The notes under the pieces are model-generated. The model ran no database searches, was not told the DNA's origin, and saw only the letters and a list, made by a program, of their open reading frames with translations. This document shows, in pieces, positions 34,964-42,799 of a stretch of DNA of 50,881 nucleotides. The stretch spans positions 1 through 50,881 of the forward strand of contig CAMBOW010000003.1 in NCBI GenBank assembly GCA_945869365.1, in the 5' to 3' direction. This stretch comes from Flavobacterium psychrophilum. GTDB taxonomy: Bacteria; Bacteroidota; Bacteroidia; Flavobacteriales; Flavobacteriaceae. Every line of letters begins with the position of its first letter. Position 1 is the first letter of the stretch. Both the position numbers and the translations under genes were made by a program.

Positions 34964-35452
34964 TTAAAAAATTAAATTGTTTTTAGATTTTATTTTTTGA
35001 GGATCTACAGCATAGACCATAGAAACTTGATTTATTTTTTTTATGTCGGACAAGAGTTGGTCTACTTGGTGAAAAGTGTCTTGGTGTTCTATTTTTAGGA
35101 AATAGTCTACTTTTTTAAGTTCTGGCAACAAATACACTCGTGTGGCTATTTCGACTTGGGTGTCTAAGAATAAATTTTGGCCGGTGCTTTTTTTGCGTAC
35201 CACAATTTCATTCTTGTTGGGGATTAACACCCAATTGGTTTCGGCCCTGTCGTCGTCGTAAACAAAATAGGCAAACGAGGCTTCCCCTTCTTTGCCAGAA
35301 ACTTCTATAGTGCTTTTGTTTTTGTGTAAAATTATGGGGAGTTGTTGGTTGAGCAAAAATGCCATTCGATAATCTTCTAAATTAGAATGAATAGCAATTA
35401 AGTCATAGTCAATTGCATCAAATTCGTCTAATTGTAATTTTAAGACTGCCAT
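34964..35452 (-). CDS. IPExxxVDY family protein
   Basis: This is a 162-residue soluble protein of unknown function found in Bacteroidota next to pyruvate kinase. The naming motif appears here as LPELKKVDY (about 110-118), near-canonical with Leu for Ile. The N-terminus, LKLQLDEFDAIDYDLIAIHS, is also typical. It lies 5 bp upstream of pyk and downstream of rnc. A link to pyk expression or activity is only inferred from the constant neighbourhood. Confidence 0.85.
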   Translation of the reverse strand: MAVLKLQLDEFDAIDYDLIAIHSNLEDYRMAFLLNQQLPIILHKNKSTIEVSGKEGEASFAYFVYDDDRAETNWVLIPNKNEIVVRKKSTGQNLFLDTQVEIATRVYLLPELKKVDYFLKIEHQDTFHQVDQLLSDIKKINQVSMVYAVDPQKIKSKNNLIF

Positions 35453-35518
35453 TATTTTGCTTAAAAATTCGAAGTAAAGATATCACTTTAAAGCAAAGAA
35501 ATGTCGCTAGTTTAGTTA

Positions 35519-35556
35519 TAAAAACTGCAATTTGACAACGAAATCGTTATAGTTTT
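35519..35556 (-). terminator. Possible terminator after rnc
   Basis: On the minus strand AAAACT pairs with AGTTTT, with an inner AACGA/CGTT helix, followed by TTT-rich sequence, 13 bp after the rnc stop. The stem is imperfect. Confidence 0.4.
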
Positions 35557-35568
35557 GAGAATATGAAA

Positions 35569-36312
35569 TTATTTTGAATCTATTTTTTCTTGAAACGCAA
35601 AATAGGCTCTTTTGGAAGCAATTTCTTCGGCTTTCTTTTTGGATACCGCCCTTGATTTGGCTATAATTTTATTATCTATACTCAAATGAACCGCAAATAA
35701 ACGTTCGCCTGAAATAGAATTGTCTTCAAACGTATCGTAGTGAAATGATTTTTTTTCCTTTTGGCACCATTCAATAACCAAGCTTTTGTAGCTGATCACT
35801 TTGCCTTCTAGACGGGCAATATCTACATAGGGAATAATTACCCGGGCATCAATAAATTTTTCACAATAGGAATAGCCGCGGTCTAAATAGATGGCGCCTA
35901 CCAGGGCCTCAAAAACATTCCCGTGTATGTTGTCTCCAAATTGAGACGAAGAAATTTTACTGTCTATAAATTGAATTAACTGCAAATCTCTACCCAATTC
36001 GTTGAGGTGTTCTCTACTCACAATTTTGGAACGCATTTTGGTGAGGTAGCCTTCGTCGCCAGCCGGCGCTTCTTTATATAGATAGCCCGCAATTACGGCG
36101 CTTAGCATCGCATCACCCAAAAATTCCAATCGCTCGTAATTTATAGGATTTCCCTGTTCGTCGGTTTTGTTGGACGAGCGGTGGGTGAATGCTTTCTCGT
36201 AATAGGATAGCTCAAGGGGTTTAAACCCCAATATGCGTTCAATTTTACCAAAAAAAATCCCGTCCTCATTTGAACGGGATTTTTTAGCAAATATTTTTTT
36301 TAATACTGACAT
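35569..36312 (-). CDS. rnc: Ribonuclease III
   Basis: This is a double-strand-specific endoribonuclease for rRNA and mRNA processing, 247 residues. The RNase III signature YERLEFLGDAMLSAVI (about 60-75) holds catalytic acidic residues, and a second acidic site lies in NVFEALVGAIYLDRG. A C-terminal dsRNA-binding domain (about 170-240) ends in VSKKKAEEIASKRAYFAF. It is 3 bp downstream of fabF. The first 20 codons contain a perfect terminator-shaped hairpin (36252-36285). Confidence 0.97.
   Translation of the reverse strand: MSVLKKIFAKKSRSNEDGIFFGKIERILGFKPLELSYYEKAFTHRSSNKTDEQGNPINYERLEFLGDAMLSAVIAGYLYKEAPAGDEGYLTKMRSKIVSREHLNELGRDLQLIQFIDSKISSSQFGDNIHGNVFEALVGAIYLDRGYSYCEKFIDARVIIPYVDIARLEGKVISYKSLVIEWCQKEKKSFHYDTFEDNSISGERLFAVHLSIDNKIIAKSRAVSKKKAEEIASKRAYFAFQEKIDSK
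36252..36285 (-). promoter_or_regulatory. Terminator-shaped hairpin inside the rnc coding region
   Basis: Within rnc codons about 10-20 the minus strand has AAAAAATCCCGT pairing perfectly with ACGGGATTTTTT across a 10-nt loop, followed by further T residues. It has the form of an intrinsic terminator but lies in a reading frame coding KKSRSNEDGIFF. It could attenuate fabF-rnc read-through or be a self-cleavage site for RNase III. Confidence 0.55.
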
Positions 36313-36315
36313 GTA

Positions 36316-37569
36316 TTACAAGTCTAGTTTTTTAACCAATACACAGGCGTTATGTCCGCCAAAGCCAAAGGTGTTGCTCATTAGTACCTTTACATCGCGT
36401 TTTTGCGCCTTGTTGAACGTGAAATTCAATTGAGCATCAATTTGGTCGTCGTCGGTAAAGTGATTGATGGTGGGAGGAATTATTCCGTGTTTGATAGACA
36501 AAATAGAGGATATGGTCTCAATTGCTCCAGCAGCGCCCAATAAATGGCCTGTCATCGATTTGGTTGAGTTCAAGTTCATCGTATAGGCATGTTCGCCAAA
36601 CACATGTAATATCGCTTTTGATTCAGCGATATCTCCCAATGGGGTAGACGTTCCGTGCATGTTCACGCCATCTACATCGGTGGGTTTTAATCCCGCATCA
36701 CGCAAACAGTTGATCATTACATTTTTGGCGCCCAATCCTTCTGGATGTGGAGCTGTGATGTGGTGTGCATCGGCCGACATTCCGCCTCCGCCTATTTCGC
36801 AATAGATGGTTGCACCACGCGCAATTGCGTGTTCGTATTCTTCTAACACTAATGCGGCAGCCCCTTCTCCGAGCACAAACCCGTCGCGGACTTTGTCCAT
36901 GGGTCGGGAAGCAGTGGTTGGATCGTCGTTGCGTGTAGATAAGGCGTGCATAGCATTAAAACCGCCCATACCTGCAATGGTTACGGCTGCTTCAGAACCA
37001 CCGGTTACCATCACATCGGCATGGCCTAATCGGATGTAGTTAAACGAATCTATTATGGCATTGGTCGAAGAGGCACAAGCAGAAACTGTAGTAAAGTTGG
37101 GTCCTCTAAAGCCATATTTAATAGAAATGTGACCGCCAGCAATATCGGCAATCATTTTTGGAATAAAGAACGGGTTGAATTTTGGTACGCCATTTCCTTT
37201 GGTAAACTCCATCACTTCTTGTTGAAAGGTTTCCAATCCGCCAATTCCAGAACCCCATATCACACCTACGCGGTCTTTGTCAAGGTTTTCAAAGTCAAAT
37301 TGTGCGTCTTGCACTGCCTCGTCTGCCGATACCATCGCATACTGGGCATAACGGTCCATCTTGCGGGCTTCTTTGCGATCGATGAAATCTTCTACATTAA
37401 ACCCTTTTAATTCGCAAGCAAATTTGGTTTTAAAGTGGGTAGTGTCAAAATAGGTAATTGGGGCTGCGCCACTCACGCCATTAATCAATGCGTTCCAATA
37501 GGCTTGAACCGTATTACCAATGGGGGTTAGTGCGCCTAATCCGGTTACTACAACTCGTCTTAGTTCCAT
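36316..37569 (-). CDS. fabF: Beta-ketoacyl-ACP synthase II
   Basis: This enzyme condenses acyl-ACP with malonyl-ACP in fatty acid elongation and has 417 residues. The thiolase-fold catalytic triad is complete: Cys165 (VSACASSTN), His305 (MHGTSTPLGD) and His342 (MTGHLLGAAG). The start MELRRVVVTGLGA is the usual one; the upstream in-frame ATG at 37602 adds unrelated residues. It is encoded between acpP (upstream) and rnc (3 bp downstream), a conserved order. Confidence 0.98.
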   Translation of the reverse strand: MELRRVVVTGLGALTPIGNTVQAYWNALINGVSGAAPITYFDTTHFKTKFACELKGFNVEDFIDRKEARKMDRYAQYAMVSADEAVQDAQFDFENLDKDRVGVIWGSGIGGLETFQQEVMEFTKGNGVPKFNPFFIPKMIADIAGGHISIKYGFRGPNFTTVSACASSTNAIIDSFNYIRLGHADVMVTGGSEAAVTIAGMGGFNAMHALSTRNDDPTTASRPMDKVRDGFVLGEGAAALVLEEYEHAIARGATIYCEIGGGGMSADAHHITAPHPEGLGAKNVMINCLRDAGLKPTDVDGVNMHGTSTPLGDIAESKAILHVFGEHAYTMNLNSTKSMTGHLLGAAGAIETISSILSIKHGIIPPTINHFTDDDQIDAQLNFTFNKAQKRDVKVLMSNTFGFGGHNACVLVKKLDL

Positions 37570-37702
37570 ATAAGTGTGTGTTTTAGTATTTAGTTTAAAC
37601 AAATAATACCCAAATATTTCTTCATGGATTGTATCACAAAAGAGACATGGGTATTATAATTATTTTGATGATTGAAATTCAATCAGGAATTAAAAAAATA
37701 AT

Positions 37703-37735
37703 AACACCCGTAAAGCTTATCGTTTCACGGGTGTT
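37703..37735 (-). terminator. Hairpin between acpP and fabF
   Basis: AACACCCGT pairs with ACGGGTGTT across a 15-nt loop, followed on the minus strand by TATTATTTTTTT. It lies just after acpP and would partly terminate transcription before fabF, a common way to keep acpP in excess. Confidence 0.65.
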
Positions 37736-37743
37736 TAAGGGTA

Positions 37744-37980
37744 TTATTTTTTAGCTTCTTCGATATAAGAAATAGCTTGACCTACAGTCGCAATGTTTTC
37801 TGCTTGGTCGTCTGGAATTTGAATGTCAAATTCTTTTTCGAACTCCATGATAAGCTCAACAGTGTCTAATGAATCGGCCCCTAAATCGTTGGTGAAGCTT
37901 GCTTCAGTTACAACTTCGTTTTCGTCAACGCCTAATTTGTCTACGATAATCGCTTTTACTCTTGATGCAATGTCTGACAT
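37744..37980 (-). CDS. acpP: Acyl carrier protein
   Basis: This carrier of growing acyl chains in fatty acid synthesis is a 78-residue acidic protein. The phosphopantetheine attachment site is Ser37 in [16 protein letters not shown]. It is upstream of fabF. A minus-strand -7 element, TATTTTTG, lies at 38011-38018, and a stable hairpin follows the gene. Confidence 0.98.
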   Translation of the reverse strand: MSDIASRVKAIIVDKLGVDENEVVTEASFTNDLGADSLDTVELIMEFEKEFDIQIPDDQAENIATVGQAISYIEEAKK

Positions 37981-38010
37981 AATCTTTAATTTTAAAATTT
38001 AATTTGATGG

Positions 38011-38018
38011 CAAAAATA
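38011..38018 (-). promoter_or_regulatory. -7 element of acpP
   Basis: TATTTTTG on the minus strand fits TAnnTTTG, 31 bp upstream of the acpP ATG, in the divergent acpP/purN spacer. Confidence 0.5.
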
Positions 38019-38155
38019 AAAAACTTTATTTTAAAACCACGTTTTAGTTTGTAAATGTGAGGGCGAAATTATAAAAATAAATTAACAAAGGCCTTTAAAA
38101 TGAATTTAATATCATTTATTATTCTTTTTTTTGTGCTCTGAAAGCGCCTCCCCCC

Positions 38156-38728
38156 ATGAAAAAAATCATCCTCTTTGCTTCCGGTTCTGGAACAAATGCC
38201 GAAACCATTATTCGGTATTTTGCCAATAAGCAAACTGCAGCGGTTGTGGCCCTCTTTACCAACAATGCAAAAGCGGGTGTAATCGCCAAAGCACAACTCC
38301 TACATGTTCCCGTTGTGGTGTTTACTAAATCAGCATTTGAATCGGGCGAAGTGTTGGAAGCAGTAGGTAAATATTCCCCTGATTTACTTGTGCTGGCTGG
38401 ATTTTTATGGAAGATGCCAGCTGAATTTTTGGATGCATTTCCCCATAAAATACTCAATATTCATCCGGCTTTGTTGCCCAAATATGGCGGCAAAGGGATG
38501 TATGGGCTGCACGTACACCAAGCCGTATTAGACCAAAAGGAAACCGAAACCGGCATTTCCATTCATTTGGTTAACGAGCAGTACGATCAAGGTGCCTTGT
38601 TGTTTCAGCAAAAGGTTTCCATAGCAGCATGTAAAACAGCCGAGGAAGTGGCGCAAAAAGTAAACGCATTGGAACATGCCCATTTTTCTTCGGCAATTGA
38701 ATCCTATTTAACTTCTCAACAAGCCTAA
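38156..38728 (+). CDS. purN: Phosphoribosylglycinamide formyltransferase
   Basis: This enzyme transfers the formyl group from 10-formyl-THF to GAR in purine synthesis. It has 190 residues. The N-terminal [16 protein letters not shown] is the phosphate-binding motif. The catalytic region is [20 protein letters not shown] with [19 protein letters not shown]. It is divergent from acpP and 2 bp upstream of rnhA. Confidence 0.96.
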   Translation: MKKIILFASGSGTNAETIIRYFANKQTAAVVALFTNNAKAGVIAKAQLLHVPVVVFTKSAFESGEVLEAVGKYSPDLLVLAGFLWKMPAEFLDAFPHKILNIHPALLPKYGGKGMYGLHVHQAVLDQKETETGISIHLVNEQYDQGALLFQQKVSIAACKTAEEVAQKVNALEHAHFSSAIESYLTSQQA

Positions 38729-38730
38729 CA

Positions 38731-39204
38731 ATGCAGACCAATCAAGTACACATCTATACCGATGGAGCGGCCAAAGGAAATCCGGGGCCTGGCGGATATG
38801 GAGTGGTGATGGAATGGGTGGGCAAACCCTACCGCAAGGAATTTTCGGCGGGATTTCGACACACCACCAACAACCGGATGGAATTGCTGGCTGTAATTGT
38901 GGGATTGGAGCAATTAAAAAATCCCAAAACACAGGTATTAGTAGTATCAGACTCCAAATATGTGGTCGATGCCGTAGCCAAAAATTGGGTGTTTGGTTGG
39001 GAAAAAAAAGGCTTTGCTGGCAAGAAAAACCCCGATCTCTGGAAGCGATTTTTACTCATTTACCGCCAACATCACGTAACTTTTCAGTGGATTAAAGGCC
39101 ACAACAATCATCCGCAAAACGAACGCTGTGATGTATTGGCTGTTGCCGCATCGATGCAAAAAGAGCTGTTTGTCGATCAGGAATACGAGAGTGGGGTGGA
39201 ATGA
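38731..39204 (+). CDS. rnhA: Ribonuclease HI
   Basis: This enzyme degrades RNA in RNA-DNA hybrids. It has 157 residues. The four catalytic acids are intact: Asp11 ([16 protein letters not shown]), Glu51 (NRMELLAVI), Asp74 (VSDSKYV) and Asp134 (ERCDVLA). A basic handle-like segment, [19 protein letters not shown], is present. It starts 2 bp after purN, so the two form an operon. Confidence 0.97.
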   Translation: MQTNQVHIYTDGAAKGNPGPGGYGVVMEWVGKPYRKEFSAGFRHTTNNRMELLAVIVGLEQLKNPKTQVLVVSDSKYVVDAVAKNWVFGWEKKGFAGKKNPDLWKRFLLIYRQHHVTFQWIKGHNNHPQNERCDVLAVAASMQKELFVDQEYESGVE

Positions 39205-39431
39205 GTTCTCCGTTGTCGGTTCAGAAGATTGAAAAATTGAATGATTGAAAGATTGAAAGATTTAATCTAGTAGCTACCGTTTGGTCCCGAGGTTTCGAGA
39301 TTGGAATTTGAAAATTGAATGTTGCGTGTAAATTGGTCCCGAAGCTTCGGGATTGTAATTTCAGAATTGGAATTTACTTCATTCGTGCGTTCGAGGCTAA
39401 GAGCTGTAAGCTGATGGCTAACAGCTAAAAC
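39205..39431. repeat. Repeat-rich spacer between rnhA and nadD
   Basis: Five octamers of AGATTGAA type lie at 39226-39265. A 43-bp segment (39250-39292) is 36/43 identical to 50441-50483. A decayed REP-like palindrome is at about 39284-39301, and a perfect 16-bp palindrome, TCCCGAAGCTTCGGGA, at 39337-39352. The inverted box ATTCGTGCGTTCG is at 39381-39393. Five AGCT/GGCT heptamers (39395-39429) end 2 bp before the nadD stop. No gene is present between these convergent genes. Confidence 0.75.
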
Positions 39432-40010
39432 TCACTTATACAAATTATTATACTCCACATACTCCCAAACGGCCTGCGGCAATAAAGCGGCTGCATTTTT
39501 TTTGTCGTGAATCGCTTGGCGAATAAAGGTGGATGAAATTTCGACTACCGGCGCGTCAACAAAATGTACGTTGGGGTGATTAGCTAGCGTTTCATTTGCG
39601 GGTTCGGGCGAAATTCGCGGGTAGACATACATGGGGTAATGCGCCAAAATCACTTCGTAGTTTTTCCACTTGTGAAAGGTTTTCAGGTTGTCTTCGCCCA
39701 AGAGCAACGAAAATTCGTGTTGGGGATAGGCCTCAGAAAGCAAGGCCAAAGTATGTACCGTATAATTAGGCTGCGGCAATTTGAACTCAAAATCACTGGC
39801 CTTGAGTTTGGGGTAGTTTTCGGTAGCCAAGTTCACCAAATGCAAACGCTGGTAATCGTCGAGTAAAGTGGCTTTCTTTTTGAGCGGATTGTGTGGCGTA
39901 ACCACCAGCCAAATTTGCTCCAACTCCGTATACTCCGCCATGTGATTGGCGATAATTAGGTGTCCCACATGAATGGGATTAAAAGTGCCAAAATAGAGTC
40001 CTATTTTCAT
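39432..40010 (-). CDS. nadD: Nicotinate-nucleotide adenylyltransferase
   Basis: This enzyme makes deamido-NAD from nicotinate mononucleotide and ATP. It has 192 residues. The nucleotidyltransferase motif GTFNPIHVGH (His14 and His17) is near the N-terminus, and the second motif, ISSTFIRQAI, near the C-terminus. It is the third gene of a yicC-gmk-nadD group on the minus strand. Confidence 0.97.
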   Translation of the reverse strand: MKIGLYFGTFNPIHVGHLIIANHMAEYTELEQIWLVVTPHNPLKKKATLLDDYQRLHLVNLATENYPKLKASDFEFKLPQPNYTVHTLALLSEAYPQHEFSLLLGEDNLKTFHKWKNYEVILAHYPMYVYPRISPEPANETLANHPNVHFVDAPVVEISSTFIRQAIHDKKNAAALLPQAVWEYVEYNNLYK

Positions 40011-40017
40011 GGTTTTC

Positions 40018-40059
40018 AGTGATTAGTGACTAGTGATTAGTGATTAGTAACTAGTGACA
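40018..40059. repeat. Six AGTGATT-type heptamers spanning the gmk stop codon
   Basis: Six consecutive 7-bp units (variants AGTGATT, AGTGACT, AGTAACT) fill most of the gmk-nadD spacer and include the gmk stop (40044-40046) and its last codons. The same unit class lies between moxR and the DUF58 gene. Confidence 0.85.
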
Positions 40060-40619
40060 AACTCTTTAACCAAATCACTTGCTTCGGCTTTGGCGACATC
40101 CAAATCATAATTTTTAATGATCACATCAAATTGCGGAGCCGTGGCCAGTTCAACCGAGGCTTTGGCAATGCGCATGTTTATTTTTTCATCGGTTTCGGTG
40201 GAGCGTTTTTTGAGTCGAATTTTGAGTTCGTCGATGCTGGGTGGTTTCACAAAAACAGCCAATGTTTCTTGCGGGAATTTTTTCTTGATGCGCAAGCCAC
40301 CAGCCACGTCAATGTCAAAAATTACGTTTTTGCCCAAGGCCCAAATGCGTTCTACTTCGCTTTTTAAAGTACCGTAAAAATTATCGCGATACACCTCTTC
40401 CCATTCTACAAAATCTTCGGCTTTGATGTGTGTTTTAAACTGCTCAATTGAGATAAAATAATAATCCGTCCCGTGGATTTCTTCGCCTCTAGGTGCACGA
40501 GTAGCGGCTGATACCGAGAAGGCCAAATTCAATTCGGGTTGTGCCAACAAATGCCGCACTATCGTGGTTTTTCCGGAGCCCGATGGCGCCGAGAATACGA
40601 GTAATTTTCCTTTTTTCAT
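40044..40619 (-). CDS. gmk: Guanylate kinase
   Basis: This enzyme phosphorylates GMP to GDP and has 191 residues. The P-loop is SAPSGSGKTTI (residues 10-20). GMP-binding residues lie in TRAPRGEEIHGTDYYFI and the EWEEVYRDNFYGT region. The lid includes IRLKKRSTETDEKI. The last residues TSY and the stop codon are encoded by a 7-bp tandem array that continues downstream. It lies 21 bp after yicC. Confidence 0.97.
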   Translation of the reverse strand: MKKGKLLVFSAPSGSGKTTIVRHLLAQPELNLAFSVSAATRAPRGEEIHGTDYYFISIEQFKTHIKAEDFVEWEEVYRDNFYGTLKSEVERIWALGKNVIFDIDVAGGLRIKKKFPQETLAVFVKPPSIDELKIRLKKRSTETDEKINMRIAKASVELATAPQFDVIIKNYDLDVAKAEASDLVKEFVTSY

Positions 40620-40640
40620 TTCTTTCTGGTAGCTAATTAC

Positions 40641-41501
40641 TTATAAAACATTAAGTACTTGCTCTTTAATCTTTTCCAATTCGTCTTTCATTTGCACCAC
40701 CAATTTTTGCATGGTTGCGTGATTGGCTTTAGAGCCCATGGTATTGATTTCTCGTCCCATTTCTTGGGTAATAAATCCGAGTTTTCTACCATTGGCTTCA
40801 GCCCCATTCAGGGTTTCGATGAAGTAATCTAGGTGGTTGGTGAGACGCACTTTTTCTTCGGTGATGTCTAATTTTTCCAGGTAATAGATCAATTCTTGCT
40901 CAAATCGGTTTTCATCCACCTGCACTTGCAATTCGGCAATGGCGGTCTGCAAACGGTCCTTAATAGCTTGTACCCGCTCGTGGTCAAGCAGCAAAGCTTC
41001 TTGCATATAGCTGCGAATATTGCCAATGCGCAAAACAAATTCTTTTTGCAATGAAGCCCCTTCGTCTACCCGAAATTGGGCAATGTTGGCTAAGGCTTCT
41101 TGAATCACGTGTTGAATTTCTATCCAATCGTTTTCGTCAATTTCATCTCGTTCGGTTTTGAGTGCATCGGGCATGCGCACCGCCATTTTCATCAATTCAG
41201 TCTCATCGGCTTGCGGCAAAACGGCTTTCATTTGTTGCATGTAGGCTTGCACAATGGGGACATTGATTTTGGTTGAAGTTTGCTCGCCGGTCAATTCTAT
41301 ATATACCGACAAATCTATTTTACCGCGTTCCAAACGTGTCGCGACCTCATTGCGAAGCCCTAATTCCATCTCCCGGTACACCGACGGAATGCGCACATTC
41401 AAATCGAGGCCTTTGCTGTTTAGGGATTTCACTTCGACAGTAATTTTTTTGGTCGCTAATTGAAGGCTGGACTTACCAAAGCCCGTCATGGATTGTATCA
41501 T
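40641..41501 (-). CDS. YicC/YloC family endoribonuclease
   Basis: This is a 286-residue protein of the YicC family, members of which have been shown to be endoribonucleases. The N-terminus MIQSMTGFGKSS and SLNSKGLDLNVRIP are diagnostic. A central coiled-coil follows, and the C-terminal DUF1732 region contains GRKLGFITQEMGREINTMGSK. It heads the yicC-gmk-nadD group. A TATATTTG -7 element lies on the minus strand at 41521-41528. Confidence 0.95.
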   Translation of the reverse strand: MIQSMTGFGKSSLQLATKKITVEVKSLNSKGLDLNVRIPSVYREMELGLRNEVATRLERGKIDLSVYIELTGEQTSTKINVPIVQAYMQQMKAVLPQADETELMKMAVRMPDALKTERDEIDENDWIEIQHVIQEALANIAQFRVDEGASLQKEFVLRIGNIRSYMQEALLLDHERVQAIKDRLQTAIAELQVQVDENRFEQELIYYLEKLDITEEKVRLTNHLDYFIETLNGAEANGRKLGFITQEMGREINTMGSKANHATMQKLVVQMKDELEKIKEQVLNVL

Positions 41502-41520
41502 AGGTGATGTAAAAAGTGAT

Positions 41521-41528
41521 CAAATATA
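41521..41528 (-). promoter_or_regulatory. -7 element of the yicC-gmk-nadD group
   Basis: TATATTTG on the minus strand lies 20 bp upstream of the yicC ATG. The -33 element is not clear. Confidence 0.55.
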
Positions 41529-41546
41529 GGAAAAATCGGCAAGCTG

Positions 41547-42443
41547 CTAGGTCTTTGCCTTGGGGTCTTTGTTTTGTGTAACCAAATACACGCCTGTAAA
41601 AATGAGCAAAGCTGCCGTGAGTTTTACCGCCGAAATCTCATCTTTCCCTAGCCCGATGGCAAACACCGAAGCAAACAGGGGTTGCAAGTAGATAAATACG
41701 GCCACTGTAGTAGGTTTGAGTTCCCGCATGGAAATCAAGTTAAGCAAATAGGTTAAAAAGGTTGAGCCCACTACGATAAATCCAATTTTATAATAAATAC
41801 TCAAGGGAATAAGTTGCCAAGAAATCGCTTCAAATTCGGGCCAACCAAATGGAATTACTAACAAAAGCCCGAAGGTATAGATCCATTTCACGAAGGTAAA
41901 GGCGTTGTATTTATTCATCAGTTTTTTCACTAAAATCAGGTAAAAGCCGTAGGAAATGGCGTTGATAAAAACCAATAAATTGCCCAATGAAGCATGCGGC
42001 GCATTGTGAATGGATTTGCCATATAAGATAAGTACGGCTGTCCCTATTAAACCCAAAACCAGACCAATAATTTTTTTGAGGGCTAGTCTTTCACGCAGCA
42101 TAAATGCCGATAAAACCAATACAATCATGGGGGTGGTACACATTAAGACTGCTCCCATGATGGGCGAAGTAAAACTCAATCCCTTAAAAAAAGTGAGCAT
42201 GTTTAAGGCCACGCCAAAAAAAGCAGCAAAGAATATTCGCGGGTAATCGCCAAGCGCAATTTTTTCTTTCGGACCCAAAAAAGCAAAGGCCCAAAACAAC
42301 ACTGTGGCGCCAAATACACGCAAGAGTATAAACCCAAAAGGCATCACATAATTGGGCATCACGTCTTTGGCAATGGTAAATGTAACCCCATACAAAATGG
42401 AAACTAGGGTGGCTGAAATATAGGCGTAGTTGCGTCTAATCAT
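41547..42443 (-). CDS. DMT superfamily transporter (two EamA domains)
   Basis: This is a 298-residue inner-membrane protein with ten hydrophobic helices arranged as two EamA repeats. The first repeat includes ATLVSILYGVTFTIAK, and the second runs from about 155 to 285. These proteins export amino acids or other small metabolites; the substrate is unknown here. It overlaps the end of the ArsC-like gene by 8 bp. Confidence 0.93.
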   Translation of the reverse strand: MIRRNYAYISATLVSILYGVTFTIAKDVMPNYVMPFGFILLRVFGATVLFWAFAFLGPKEKIALGDYPRIFFAAFFGVALNMLTFFKGLSFTSPIMGAVLMCTTPMIVLVLSAFMLRERLALKKIIGLVLGLIGTAVLILYGKSIHNAPHASLGNLLVFINAISYGFYLILVKKLMNKYNAFTFVKWIYTFGLLLVIPFGWPEFEAISWQLIPLSIYYKIGFIVVGSTFLTYLLNLISMRELKPTTVAVFIYLQPLFASVFAIGLGKDEISAVKLTAALLIFTGVYLVTQNKDPKAKT

Positions 42444-42795
42444 GGGCTAAGGCCGCCAAAGCTTTGGCTACAATTTCAGGTTTATTGCCTATGTATACTT
42501 GATTTTCTATCACAAAAACCGGACGCGCCAAAAATGTATAATGCTCCAACAAATACCTTTTGTAGTCAACTTCGGTAAGAATTTGGTTTTTTAAGTTGTA
42601 GGCTTTGTACAATTGTGCTTTTCGGCTAAACAGGGCTTCGTAGCTCCCTGCTAATTTTTGTAATTCCTGCAATTGATCGTCGGTAATTGGATCTTGCTTG
42701 ATGTCGTGATAGATCAATTTGGCTTTGGGCGAAATCGATTTGACGATTTTTCGACAAGTATCACAGGAGGGCAAATAGAAAACGGTGTCTTTCAT
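42436..42795 (-). CDS. ArsC/Spx-like thioredoxin-fold protein
   Basis: This 119-residue protein of the arsenate-reductase-like family has a CDTC redox motif (Cys11, Cys14) in FYLPSCDTCRKI and a late ARPVFVIENQVYIGN. The frame extends upstream to 42834, but Met at 42793-42795 starts the fold. The arsenate role is uncertain: the conserved Arg trio of classical ArsC is not obvious, and the family also includes Spx/MgsR-type regulators. It sits between the DUF3298 lipoprotein and the DMT transporter, likely in one transcript. Confidence 0.88.
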   Translation of the reverse strand: MKDTVFYLPSCDTCRKIVKSISPKAKLIYHDIKQDPITDDQLQELQKLAGSYEALFSRKAQLYKAYNLKNQILTEVDYKRYLLEHYTFLARPVFVIENQVYIGNKPEIVAKALAALAHD

Positions 42796-42799
42796 AGTT

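Noticed and set aside
40018..40059. CRISPR-like array at the gmk 3' end
   Set aside because: Units are 7 bp without spacers; this is a simple tandem array.
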